A stretch of DNA of 64,000 nucleotides, taken from assembly GCF_016862395.1 (NCBI RefSeq), contig NZ_BOMW01000040.1, positions 1 through 64,000 on the forward strand, in the 5' to 3' direction. Below, in pieces: positions 14,849-23,656 of this stretch. The notes beneath the pieces are model-generated. The model ran no database searches, was not told the DNA's origin, and worked only from the letters and a program-made list of their open reading frames with translations. Origin of the DNA: Actinoplanes siamensis. GTDB taxonomy: Bacteria > Actinomycetota > Actinomycetes > Mycobacteriales > Micromonosporaceae. Each line of letters opens with the position of its first letter. Within the stretch, counting starts at the first letter, position 1. Both the position numbers and the translations under genes were made by a program.

Positions 14849-16483
14849 ATGGATCAGGTCCGAGCCCCGCGCGGTACCTCGTACACCGCAAAGGGTTGGC
14901 CGCAGGAAGCGGCCAAGCGCATGCTGCTCAACAACCTCGACCCGGACGTGGCCGAAAGGCCACAAGATCTTGTGGTGTACGGCGGAACCGGCCGGGCCGC
15001 CCGCGACTGGCCCTCCTTCCACGCGATCGTCCGCGAGCTGGACCAGCTCCGGGGCGACGAGACCCTGCTGGTGCAATCCGGCAAACCGGTAGGCGTCCTG
15101 CGCACCCACGAGTGGGCCCCGCGGGTGCTGATCGCCAACTCGAACCTGGTCGGCGACTGGGCCACCTGGCCGGAGTTCCGCAGGCTGGAGCAGCTCGGCC
15201 TGACCATGTACGGACAGATGACCGCCGGCTCCTGGATCTACATCGGGACACAGGGGATCCTGCAGGGCACCTACGAGACGTTCGCGGCGGTGGCCGCCAA
15301 GCGGTTCGGCGGGGAGCTGGCCGGGACGCTGACCCTGACCGGCGGGTGCGGCGGCATGGGCGGCGCGCAGCCGCTGGCGGTGACCATGAACGGCGGCGTC
15401 TGCCTGATCGTGGACGTGGACCGGACCCGGCTGCAGCGCCGCGTCGACACCCGCTACCTCGACGTGATCGCCGACGACCTGGACGACGCGGTGAGCCGGG
15501 CGCTGGCCGCGAAGGCCGGGCGGAAGGCGCTCTCCATAGGCGTCGTCGGCAACGCCGCCCTGGTCTTCCCGGAGCTGCTGACCCGCGGCGTCGAGATCGA
15601 CATCGTCACCGACCAGACCAGCGCGCACGACCCGCTCTCCTACGTGCCGGTGGGGGTCGAGCTCGCGGACGCCGCCGAGTACGCGCGGACCAAGCCGGAG
15701 GAGTACACCGACCGGGCCCGCGCCAGCATGGCGAAGCAGGTCGCCGCGATGGTCGGCTTCCTGGACGCCGGCGCGGAGGTCTTCGACTACGGCAACTCGA
15801 TCCGCGGTGAGGCGCAGCTGGCCGGGTACCAGCGGGCGTTCGCGTTCCCGGGGTTCGTGCCGGCCTACATCCGGCCGCTGTTCGCCGAGGGCAAGGGGCC
15901 GTTCCGCTGGGCGGCGCTCTCCGGCGACCCGGCCGACATCGCCGCCACCGACCGGGCGGTGCTCGACCTCTTCCCGGAGAACGAGCCGCTCGCCCGGTGG
16001 ATCCGGATGGCCGGCGAGCGGGTCGCGTTCCAGGGGCTGCCGGCGCGGATCTGCTGGCTCGGGTACGGCGAGCGGGACCGGGCCGGAGGCCGGTTCAACG
16101 ACATGGTGGCGCGCGGCGAGCTCTCCGCGCCGATCGTGATCGGCCGTGACCATCTGGACTCGGGGTCGGTGGCGTCGCCGTACCGGGAGACCGAGGCGAT
16201 GCTCGACGGGTCGGACGCGATCGCCGACTGGCCGCTGCTGAACGCGCTGGTCAACACGGCGTCCGGGGCGAGCTGGGTGTCCATCCACCACGGCGGCGGG
16301 GTGGGCATCGGACGCAGCATCCACGCCGGCCAGGTGTGCGTGGCCGACGGGACCCGGCTGGCCGGGCAGAAGATCGAGCGGGTGCTGACCAACGACCCGG
16401 CGACGGGCGTGCTGCGCCACGTGGACGCAGGGTACGAATCCGCGTCCGCGTCCGGCGTGCGCATCCCGATGCGCGATGAGTGA
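14849..16483 (+). CDS. hutU: Urocanate hydratase
   Basis: A 544-residue urocanase, the second step of histidine degradation, turning urocanate into imidazolone propionate with bound NAD+. The early YGGTGRAARDW block, the NSNLVGDWATWPEF stretch, the TQGILQGTYETF block and the Gly-rich NAD-binding segment TLTGGCGGMGGAQPL (163-176) are all present, and the length is close to the usual 550. The start has GGAAGGAAG upstream. The end overlaps the next gene by eight bases. Five genes follow one another with overlaps, so this opens a tightly coupled operon. Confidence 0.97.
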   Translation: MDQVRAPRGTSYTAKGWPQEAAKRMLLNNLDPDVAERPQDLVVYGGTGRAARDWPSFHAIVRELDQLRGDETLLVQSGKPVGVLRTHEWAPRVLIANSNLVGDWATWPEFRRLEQLGLTMYGQMTAGSWIYIGTQGILQGTYETFAAVAAKRFGGELAGTLTLTGGCGGMGGAQPLAVTMNGGVCLIVDVDRTRLQRRVDTRYLDVIADDLDDAVSRALAAKAGRKALSIGVVGNAALVFPELLTRGVEIDIVTDQTSAHDPLSYVPVGVELADAAEYARTKPEEYTDRARASMAKQVAAMVGFLDAGAEVFDYGNSIRGEAQLAGYQRAFAFPGFVPAYIRPLFAEGKGPFRWAALSGDPADIAATDRAVLDLFPENEPLARWIRMAGERVAFQGLPARICWLGYGERDRAGGRFNDMVARGELSAPIVIGRDHLDSGSVASPYRETEAMLDGSDAIADWPLLNALVNTASGASWVSIHHGGGVGIGRSIHAGQVCVADGTRLAGQKIERVLTNDPATGVLRHVDAGYESASASGVRIPMRDE

Positions 16484-17630
16484 CTTCGCGGCCCTGTGGG
16501 CCGAGATCGCGGGGGTCGGCCGGGCGCCGGGCGGGGGCTATCTGCGGTACGCCCTGACGCCGCCGGAGCTGGCCCTGCGCGACTGGTTCCGGGCACAGGC
16601 CGGGCGGCGCGGGATGGCAGTGACCGAGGACGGCAACGGGAACCTGTTCGCCTGGTGCTCGGAGCCGTGGGCCGGCGGGACCGTGCTGACCGGGTCGCAC
16701 TTCGACTCCGTACCGCACGGGGGTGGTTTCGACGGTCCTCTGGGGATCGTCAGCGCTTTCCTCGCGCTGGATCGCATCGGCTACCACCGGAAGGTCGGTA
16801 TCGGCGCGTTCGTCGAGGAGGAGGGCGGACGTTTCGGCGTACCGTGTCTGGGTTCCCGGCTTCTGACCGGCGCGATCGCGCCGGACCGGGCCGCGGCGCT
16901 GCGTGACCGCGACGGAGTGACCTTCGGCGAGGCGCTCGGCGCGGCGCCGGCCGGGCACCTGCCACAGATCACCAGGCTCAGCGCCTTCGTCGAGCTGCAC
17001 ATCGAGCAGGGCCGGGCCCTGACGACGCCGATCGGGGTGGCCAGCGCGATCTGGCCGCACGGCCGCTGGCGGATGGAGTTCACCGGGGCCGGCGACCACG
17101 CCGGCACCACCCGGATGACCGACCGCCGCGACCCGATGCTCACCTTCGCCCACACCGTGCTGGCCGCGAACGCCGAGGCCCGCCTGATCGGGGCGCACGC
17201 CACCATGGGCCGGGTGGAGGCCGAGCCGAACGCCACGAACGCCATCCCGTCGCTGGTCCGCGGCTGGCTGGACGCACGGGCCGCGGACACCGGCACGCTG
17301 GACCGGCTGCTGGAGGCGGTGATCAAGCAGGCCACCGAGCGGGCCGGGCGGGACGGCACCGAGCTCTCGGTGGTGGCCGAGTCGGTGACCGCCGAGGTGG
17401 CCTTCGACACCGAGCTGGCCCGGCGGCTGTCGGCGCTGCTCGGGGACGCGCCGATCCTGCCCACCGGGGCCGGGCACGACGCCGGGGTGCTGTCGGCGCA
17501 CCTGCCGACGGCGATGCTCTTCGTCCGCAATCCGACAGGCGTGTCGCACGCGCCCGCGGAGGAGGCCGGCGTCGCCGACTGCGAGGCCGGGGTGGCCGCG
17601 CTGGCCCGCGTTCTGGAGGCGCTGACATGA
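16476..17630 (+). CDS. M20 amidohydrolase (allantoate amidohydrolase/carbamoylase family), probable N-formylglutamate deformylase
   Basis: A 384-residue M20 peptidase-family enzyme of the hydantoinase/carbamoylase group. Metal-site motifs are GSHFDSVPHGGGFDG (His75, Asp86), AFVEEEGGRFG (Glu115/116) and VELHIEQG (His about 176). A dimerisation insert carries the substrate-binding GRWRMEFTGAGDHAGTTRM block. The sequence alone would be named allantoate amidohydrolase, but no purine or allantoin gene is near. The gene is locked between hutU (8-base overlap) and hutF (ATGA overlap), where an enzyme is needed to remove formyl from N-formyl-L-glutamate, and no hutG is present. That reaction is chemically similar to what the family does, so I infer it fills the HutG role. 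Confidence 0.85.
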   Translation: MSDFAALWAEIAGVGRAPGGGYLRYALTPPELALRDWFRAQAGRRGMAVTEDGNGNLFAWCSEPWAGGTVLTGSHFDSVPHGGGFDGPLGIVSAFLALDRIGYHRKVGIGAFVEEEGGRFGVPCLGSRLLTGAIAPDRAAALRDRDGVTFGEALGAAPAGHLPQITRLSAFVELHIEQGRALTTPIGVASAIWPHGRWRMEFTGAGDHAGTTRMTDRRDPMLTFAHTVLAANAEARLIGAHATMGRVEAEPNATNAIPSLVRGWLDARAADTGTLDRLLEAVIKQATERAGRDGTELSVVAESVTAEVAFDTELARRLSALLGDAPILPTGAGHDAGVLSAHLPTAMLFVRNPTGVSHAPAEEAGVADCEAGVAALARVLEALT

Positions 17631-18928
17631 CCATCTACCTGGCCGAATACGCCTGGGTCGGCGGGCGTGTCGAGCGCGACGTCCGGATCGAGGAGGAAGC
17701 CGGGCGCTTCTCCGGCGTCGAGATCGGGACGACGGACCGCTCCGGCACGAGGCTGGCCGGCCTGGTGCTCCCCGGATTCGCCAACGCCCACTCCCACGCC
17801 TTCCACCGGGCGCTGCGCGGCCGCACCCACCACGACCGGGGCGGTTTCTGGACCTGGCGCGACCTGATGTACCGGGTGGCCGGCCGCCTCGACCCGGACA
17901 ACTACTTCGCCCTGGCCCGCGCGGTCTACGGCGAGATGGCGCTGGCCGGCGTCACCTGCGTCGGCGAGTTCCACTACCTGCACCACGGCCCGGACGGCAG
18001 GCCCTACGCCGACCCCAACGCGATGGGCCACGCCCTGATCGAGGCGGCCCGTGCGGCGGGCATCCGGATCACCCTGCTGGACGCCGTCTACCTGACCTCC
18101 AGCGTCGACGGGAAGCCCCTGGAGGGGGTGCAGCGGCGGTTCGGCGACGGTGGCTACGAGGGCTGGCACGCGCGCTTCGAGCGGCTGCGCGACGGCGACG
18201 GCGCCCGGATCGGCGCGGCCCTGCACTCGGTACGCGCGGCTCCGGTGGACGGCATGGCGACATTCACGCACCGCACCGACGGGCTGCCGGTCCACGTGCA
18301 CCTCTCCGAGCAGCCCGCCGAGAACGAGCAGTGCCGGGCCGTGCACGGTTGTTCGCCCGCCGAGCTGCTCGACTCGATGGGCGTCTGGCAGTCGATGACC
18401 ACGGCGGTGCACGCCACCCATCTGACCGGATCCGATCAGGGGCTGCTGGCCGGCGGGCACGTCTGCCTCTGTCCGACCACCGAGCGGGACCTGGCCGACG
18501 GCATCGGCCCGGCGCGGGCGCTCGCGGACGCCGGCGCCACGCTGACCCTGGGCAGCGACAGCCACGCGGTGATCGACCTGTTCGAGGAGGCCCGCGGCGT
18601 GGAGCTGGACGAACGCCTGGCCACCCGGCGGCGCGGGCACTTCGGGGCGGCCGAGCTGATCGGCGCGGCCACCCGGGCCGGGCACGCGTCACTCGGCTGG
18701 CCGGACGCCGGGGAGATCGCCGTGGGGCGGCGGGCCGACCTGGTCGCGGTGTCGCTGTCCAGTCCGCGGACCGCCGGCGTCGACCCGGAGGGGCTGGTCT
18801 TCGCGGCGACCGCTGCCGACGTGACAGACGTGATCGCCGGCGGGCGCCCGGTGGTCGCTGCGGGGCGGCACCTGTCGATGGACGTTCCGGCCGCCCTGCG
18901 CACGGCGATCGCGGCGGTGCTGGCATGA
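17627..18928 (+). CDS. hutF: Formimidoylglutamate deiminase
   Basis: A 433-residue amidohydrolase-superfamily enzyme that converts N-formimino-L-glutamate to N-formyl-L-glutamate and ammonia. The metal site HSH is in GFANAHSHAFHRALRGR (His55, His57), followed by FWTWRDLMY, which is typical of HutF. LPVHVHLSEQPAENEQC, TAVHATHLT and LTLGSDSHAVIDLFEE hold further metal and catalytic residues. It starts inside the stop of the M20 gene and its own stop overlaps hutI, both by ATGA. The product, formylglutamate, needs a deformylase, which supports the proposed role of the preceding gene. Confidence 0.95.
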   Translation: MTIYLAEYAWVGGRVERDVRIEEEAGRFSGVEIGTTDRSGTRLAGLVLPGFANAHSHAFHRALRGRTHHDRGGFWTWRDLMYRVAGRLDPDNYFALARAVYGEMALAGVTCVGEFHYLHHGPDGRPYADPNAMGHALIEAARAAGIRITLLDAVYLTSSVDGKPLEGVQRRFGDGGYEGWHARFERLRDGDGARIGAALHSVRAAPVDGMATFTHRTDGLPVHVHLSEQPAENEQCRAVHGCSPAELLDSMGVWQSMTTAVHATHLTGSDQGLLAGGHVCLCPTTERDLADGIGPARALADAGATLTLGSDSHAVIDLFEEARGVELDERLATRRRGHFGAAELIGAATRAGHASLGWPDAGEIAVGRRADLVAVSLSSPRTAGVDPEGLVFAATAADVTDVIAGGRPVVAAGRHLSMDVPAALRTAIAAVLA

Positions 18929-20151
18929 GCCTGCTGATCACGAACATCGGCGAGCTGTTCACCAACGACTCCCACGCGCGGAGCCTGCCGGCCAGCGCCG
19001 CGGTGGTGCTGGACGGCGAGCGGATCGCCTGGGTCGGGGCGGCCGCCGACGCCCCGGCCGCCGACGAGCGGATCGACGCGGACGGCGCGGCGGTGCTGCC
19101 CGGGTTCGTGGACAGCCACGCGCACCTGATGTTCGCCGGGGACCGGGCCGCCGAATTCGGCGCGCGGATGGCCGGTGAGCCGTACACCGGAGGCGGGATC
19201 CGGACCACTGTCGGCGCCACCCGCGCCGCGAGCGACGAGGAGCTCCGCGGCAATGCGCGGCGCCTGGTCCGCGAGGCGCTGCGGCAGGGCTCCACCACCA
19301 TCGAGATCAAGTCGGGGTACGGCCTGAACGTGCCGGACGAGGCGCGGTCGCTGCGGATCGCGTCGGAATTCACAGCCGAGACCACGTTCCTCGGGGCGCA
19401 CGTGGTGCCGGCCGAGTTCCGGGACCGCCCGGACGACTACGTCGCCCTGGTCTGCGGGCCGATGCTGGCGCTGGCCGCGCCGCACGCCAGGTGGGTGGAC
19501 GCGTTCGTCGAGCGGGGCGCCTTCGACGAGGACCAGGCCCGCGCGATCCTGTCCTGCGGCAAGGAGCGGGGCCTCGGCGTGCGGGTGCACGGCAACCAGC
19601 TCGCCCCGGGACCGGGCGTGCGGCTGGCCGTCGAGCTCGGCGCGGCCAGCGTGGACCACTGCACACACCTGAGCGACGCGGACCTGGCGGCGCTGACCTC
19701 GACGAGGGTGGAGTGCATGTGCCACGACGGCTGGGACACCACGGTGGCCACGCTGCTGCCGGGCGCGGAGTTCTCCACCCGGTCGCCCTATCCGGACGCC
19801 CGGCGCCTGATCGACGCGGGGGCGACCGTGGCGCTGGCGACCGACTGCAACCCCGGGTCGTCGTACACCTCGTCGATGTCGTTCTGCATCGCTCTCGCGG
19901 TCCGCGAGATGCGGATGACCCCGGCCGAGGCGGTCCGCGCCGCGACCCTGGGCGGCGCGCGGGCCCTGCGCCGCGACGACATCGGGGTGATCCGCCCCGG
20001 CGCGCGCGCCGACCTGCTGATCCTCGACGCCCCCTCGCACCTGCACCTGGCCTACCGGCCGGGCGTCCCGTTGATCCGCACCGTGATCGAAGCCGGCCGC
20101 GCCGTCTTCACCACCGATTCATCCAGTACGCCCGACGGAGTGCCACAATGA
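18925..20151 (+). CDS. hutI: Imidazolonepropionase
   Basis: The ATG at 18925 overlaps the hutF stop by ATGA and gives 408 residues. It hydrolyses 4-imidazolone-5-propionate to formiminoglutamate, the third step of the pathway. The metal motif is LPGFVDSHAHLMFAGDR (His65, His67), the substrate-binding region is IEIKSGYGLN, and HGNQLAP and LATDCNPGSS complete the amidohydrolase barrel. The frame is open well upstream into hutF, but the overlapping ATG is the only start that fits the family length. The last bases (CAATGA) contain the hutH start. Confidence 0.96.
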   Translation: MSLLITNIGELFTNDSHARSLPASAAVVLDGERIAWVGAAADAPAADERIDADGAAVLPGFVDSHAHLMFAGDRAAEFGARMAGEPYTGGGIRTTVGATRAASDEELRGNARRLVREALRQGSTTIEIKSGYGLNVPDEARSLRIASEFTAETTFLGAHVVPAEFRDRPDDYVALVCGPMLALAAPHARWVDAFVERGAFDEDQARAILSCGKERGLGVRVHGNQLAPGPGVRLAVELGAASVDHCTHLSDADLAALTSTRVECMCHDGWDTTVATLLPGAEFSTRSPYPDARRLIDAGATVALATDCNPGSSYTSSMSFCIALAVREMRMTPAEAVRAATLGGARALRRDDIGVIRPGARADLLILDAPSHLHLAYRPGVPLIRTVIEAGRAVFTTDSSSTPDGVPQ

Positions 20152-21683
20152 CCGTTATTGTTCAGCCCACTGGGATCGACCCCGCCGACGTCCTCGCCGT
20201 GGCGCGCGGCAACGCGCCGGTCGAGCTCTCTCCCGCCGCCGTCGAGGCGATGGCCACCAGCCGCGCCATCGTGGACGGCATCGAAGCCTCCGGCCGTCCG
20301 GTCTACGGGGTCTCCACCGGTTTCGGCGCGCTCGCCAGCACCTCGATCGAGCCGGAACGCCGGGCCGAGCTGCAGCACGCGCTGATCCGCTCGCACGCCG
20401 CCGGGGTCGGCGCGCCGATGCCCCGCGAAGTGGTGCGCGCGATGATGCTGCTGCGGGTGCGCTCGCTCGCGATGGGCCGGTCCGGGGTGCGGCCGGCGCT
20501 CGCCCAGGGCCTGGTCGACCTGCTCAACCACGACATCACCCCGTGGGTGCCGGAGCACGGCTCGCTGGGCGCCTCGGGCGACCTGGCGCCGCTCGCGCAC
20601 TGCGCGATCGTGCTGCTCGGTGAGGGCTGGGTGCTGGGCAAGGACGGCGCCCGGATGAGCGCCGCCGAGGCGCTGCACGCGGCCGGGCTGCGCCCGCTGG
20701 AGCTGGCCGCCAAGGAGGGGCTGGCGCTGATCAACGGCACCGACGGGATGCTCGGCATGCTGCTGCTGGCCATCGCGGACGCGGCGCACCTGTTCACCAT
20801 GGCCGACGTGACCGCGGCGCTGGCCACCGAGGCGATGCTCGGCTCGGAACGGCCGTTCCTGCCCGAGCTGCACGCGATCCGGCCGCATCCGGGTCAGGCG
20901 GCGTCCGCCGCGAACATCCTGCGCCTGCTGCAGGACTCCGCCATCATGGACTCGCACCGGCACGATCTGGCGCACGCGGTGCAGGACGCCTACTCGATCC
21001 GCTGCGCGCCCCAGGTCGCCGGGGCGGCGCGGGACACCCTCGATTTCGTCCGGACCACCGCCGCCCGCGAACTCGTCTCGGTGGTGGACAACCCGGTCGT
21101 GCTGCCGGACGGCCGGGTCGAGTCGACGGGCAACTTCCACGGCGCCCCGCTCGGGTTCGCCGCCGACTTCCTGGCCATCGCCGCGGCCGAGGTGGGCGCG
21201 ATCGCCGAGCGCCGCGTGGACCGGCTGCTCGACGTGACCCGCAGCCGCGACCTGCCGCCGTTCCTCTCCCCGGACGCCGGGGTCAACTCGGGACTGATGA
21301 TCGCCCAGTACACCGCTGCCGGCATCGTGGCGGAGAACCGCCGCCTGGCCGGACCGGCGTCCGTCGACTCGCTGCCGACCAGCGGCATGCAGGAGGACCA
21401 CGTGTCGATGGGCTGGGCGGCCACCAAGAAGCTGCGCACCGTCCTGGACAACCTGACCAGCCTGCTCGCGGTCGAGCTACTCGCCGCGGTGCGCGGCCTG
21501 CAGCTGCGCCTCCCGATCACGCCGTCCCCGGCCGGGCGGGCCGCGATCGCCGCGGTGGAGCCGTTCGCCGGACAGCCGGGGCCGGACGTCTTCCTGGCGC
21601 CGGTCCTGGAACAGACCCGGGCGGTGATCTCCGGGCCGGGCCTGCGCGCGACGATCGAGGCCGCGACCGCTCCGCTCAGCTGA
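20148..21683 (+). CDS. hutH: Histidine ammonia-lyase
   Basis: Starting from the ATG at 20148 inside the hutI stop, the protein has 511 residues and carries out the first step, histidine to urocanate plus ammonia. The electrophilic MIO group forms from Ala142-Ser143-Gly144 in HGSLGASGDLAPLAH. YGVSTGFGAL, the QDAYSIRCAPQV block and the VSMGWAATKK block are all conserved. The operon order hutU-M20-hutF-hutI-hutH makes the whole path from histidine to glutamate by the five-step route that ends in formate. No clear terminator follows. Confidence 0.97.
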   Translation: MTVIVQPTGIDPADVLAVARGNAPVELSPAAVEAMATSRAIVDGIEASGRPVYGVSTGFGALASTSIEPERRAELQHALIRSHAAGVGAPMPREVVRAMMLLRVRSLAMGRSGVRPALAQGLVDLLNHDITPWVPEHGSLGASGDLAPLAHCAIVLLGEGWVLGKDGARMSAAEALHAAGLRPLELAAKEGLALINGTDGMLGMLLLAIADAAHLFTMADVTAALATEAMLGSERPFLPELHAIRPHPGQAASAANILRLLQDSAIMDSHRHDLAHAVQDAYSIRCAPQVAGAARDTLDFVRTTAARELVSVVDNPVVLPDGRVESTGNFHGAPLGFAADFLAIAAAEVGAIAERRVDRLLDVTRSRDLPPFLSPDAGVNSGLMIAQYTAAGIVAENRRLAGPASVDSLPTSGMQEDHVSMGWAATKKLRTVLDNLTSLLAVELLAAVRGLQLRLPITPSPAGRAAIAAVEPFAGQPGPDVFLAPVLEQTRAVISGPGLRATIEAATAPLS

Positions 21684-21768
21684 TTCCCCGGCTCACCCCG
21701 ACGCCCGCCCGCCGGTCTCCCGGCGCCCCGACGCCCGGCGCTGGCGGACACCGGTCCTCCGGCTCCTC

Positions 21769-22176
21769 TCAACGGCCGGATCCGGCCGCGGCGGGGGTCC
21801 GGGTGGCGGCGTATCGCCGCAGCTCCGGCACCGCCCGCAGGACCACCGCGACGGTGACCACGGTGAGCACGCCGCCGGCCCCGATCGTCACCCGCGGGCC
21901 GGCCAGCGCGCCGATCGCGCCGTGCAGCAGGTTCGCCAGTTGCGGGCCGCCGACCAGCACGACCGTCATCGCCCCGGAGATCCGGCCGCGCATCGCGTCG
22001 TCCGTGCAGGCCTGGGTGATGGCGTTGCGGAAGGTGCTGAGCACGAAGTTGGCCGCGCCGCCGAGCGCCAGCACGGCAAACGCCGCGACCAGGCTGAACG
22101 AGCCACCGGCCGCGGCCACCAGCGAGGCCGTCCAGATGCGACGGAGCGCCGGGATCGCCAGTGGGCGCCGGTCCAT
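21769..22176 (-). pseudogene. MFS exporter remnant with an internal deletion
   Basis: A 135-residue reading frame starting one base into the stop of the MerR gene. Its first 30 residues (RRPLAIPALRRIWTASLVAA, GGSFSLVA) look like the very N-terminus of EntS-type MFS exporters. The next part (LSTFRNAITQACTDDAMRGR, ISGAMTVVLVGGPQLANLL) looks like their last quarter. The ten or so helices in between are missing, so this seems to be a gene with a large in-frame internal deletion. A protein with three or four hydrophobic segments could still be made, but it cannot be a normal transporter. It could also be a C-terminal fragment only. Confidence 0.6.
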
Positions 22177-22889
22177 CACGAGCCCGCCGGCTCGTCGAGG
22201 GCGACCACGTCGGCGACGACCACCGCCACGTTGTCCGGAGCCCGGTACGCGTAGGCCCGCTGGATCAGGTCCTCGACCACCTGCCGCGGAGCCCCCGGCA
22301 CACTCAGCGCCTCCCGCAGCTCCCCGGCTGGCACAACCGTGGAGAGGCCGTCCGTGCACAGCAGATACCGGTCGCCGGCGAGGGTCTCCAGCGGCCGCAG
22401 CGCGCCGACCGCGGCCCGGCCCACCCGGTCACCGAGGCCGCGCATCCCGTCGGCCACCGCGAGCAGACGCGATCCGGCGTACGCGTAATCGTCGTTGGTG
22501 TCGCGCACCGGGCCGGGGCGGGCGCTCGCCGCGCACCGCAACCCGAGGGTGACCCGGGCGGCGGCCCGGCCGGACAGGTGATCCACCAGGAAGCCGGCCA
22601 GGCGGCCACGGGCGGCCGTCTCCGCCTCGATCTGCGCCCAGTACCGGGCCACCGCCCCGGCCGCCTCGTCCGGCGGCAGGTCGCAGACCTGCGCGATCCG
22701 GGCCAGCGGCATGCCGAGACGGCGCAGCCAGGCGATCAGCCGGGCACGGTCGAGCTGACCCTCCGCATAGGAGCGGTAGCCGGACGACTCGTCCACCGCC
22801 GCCGGCCGGAGCAGACCGAACTTGTCGTAGAGCCGGAGAGCCCGCGGAGAGAGCCGGGTGATCCGGGCGAACTCGCTGATCGAGAGCAT
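22176..22889 (-). CDS. MerR regulator fused to a shortened PP2C-like domain
   Basis: Residues 1-70 are a MerR helix-turn-helix (SISEFARITRLSPRALRLYDKFGLLRP, then GYRSYAEGQLDRARLIAWLRR LGMPL split over the domain). Residues 70-115 look like the MerR coiled coil. From about 120 the protein is PP2C-phosphatase-like: VRDTNDDYAYAGSRLLAVADGMRG carries the Asp residues of the first metal motif, then GDRYLLCTDGLS, then DNVAVVVADV at the end. The central part of PP2C, about 100 residues, is missing between ADGMRG and GDRYLL, so catalytic activity is doubtful. It probably regulates itself and the neighbouring MFS gene, whose start overlaps its stop. Confidence 0.75.
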   Translation of the reverse strand: MLSISEFARITRLSPRALRLYDKFGLLRPAAVDESSGYRSYAEGQLDRARLIAWLRRLGMPLARIAQVCDLPPDEAAGAVARYWAQIEAETAARGRLAGFLVDHLSGRAAARVTLGLRCAASARPGPVRDTNDDYAYAGSRLLAVADGMRGLGDRVGRAAVGALRPLETLAGDRYLLCTDGLSTVVPAGELREALSVPGAPRQVVEDLIQRAYAYRAPDNVAVVVADVVALDEPAGS

Positions 22890-22968
22890 GACGTCGATGC
22901 TGGACCTTGACGCGGGGGCAAAGTCAACCCGCTCCGCCGGCCCGCCTGCGGATCACCCGAGGCATGCC

Positions 22969-23583
22969 CTAGCGGGGCAGCTCCTTGGCGATGACCTTGG
23001 CCAGCTCCCGGAACGCCTTGCCGCGGTGGCTGATCGCGTCCTTCTCGGCCGGGCTCAGCTCCGCGTTGGTGCGGTCCTGGCCGTCGCCGACGAAGATCGG
23101 GTCGTACCCGAAACCGCCCTCCCCGCGCCGCGCCCGCAGCAACCGCCCGGACTGCCGGCCCTCGACCAGGTGCTCGCGGCCGTTCGGCAGGACCAGGGCG
23201 GCAGCGCAGACGAACGCCCCGCCGCGGTGCTCGTCGCCGACGTCGCTGATCTGGGCGAGCAGCAGGTCCAGGTTGGCCGCGTCGTCGCCGTGCCGGCCGG
23301 ACCAGCGGGCGCTGAACACGCCCGGCATGCCGTTGAGCGCGTGCGCGGCGATGCCGGAGTCGTCCGCGACGGTGGGCAGGCCGGTCCGCTTGGCGCCCTC
23401 ACGGGCCTTGATCAACGCGTTCTCGCCGAAGGTCAGACCGGTCTCCGGGACCTCCGGGTAGCCCGGGAAGTCGCCCAGGCCGACCAGCTCGATCCGGCTC
23501 ATGCCGAGCGCGGCGTCGAGGATGCGTTGCAGCTCGACCAGCTTCTTCTTGTTCGCCGTGGCGAGCAGAAGCCGGGAACTCAT
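22969..23583 (-). CDS. rdgB: XTP/dITP pyrophosphatase (RdgB/HAM1)
   Basis: A 204-residue house-cleaning enzyme that hydrolyses XTP, ITP and dITP to monophosphates. LLATANKKKLVELQ is the triphosphate-binding start of the family (usually TGNxxK). ADDSGIAAHALNG, GFGYDPIFV and AISHRGKAFRELA are the other conserved blocks, and the length fits. It follows rph on the same strand with 73 bases between them; this rph-rdgB order is common in actinobacteria. Confidence 0.95.
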   Translation of the reverse strand: MSSRLLLATANKKKLVELQRILDAALGMSRIELVGLGDFPGYPEVPETGLTFGENALIKAREGAKRTGLPTVADDSGIAAHALNGMPGVFSARWSGRHGDDAANLDLLLAQISDVGDEHRGGAFVCAAALVLPNGREHLVEGRQSGRLLRARRGEGGFGYDPIFVGDGQDRTNAELSPAEKDAISHRGKAFRELAKVIAKELPR

Positions 23584-23656
23584 GCCACCCCTCCGTTTCG
23601 CTCCGGGGCGCCCTGAGTTCGGCCATCGAGCCCGATGATGAACTGTTTCCGGTCGC

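Noticed and set aside
18331..20151. 606-residue open frame as one gene covering hutF and hutI
   Set aside because: Its first 198 residues are a shadow of hutF in another frame; the hutI family start is the ATG at 18925.
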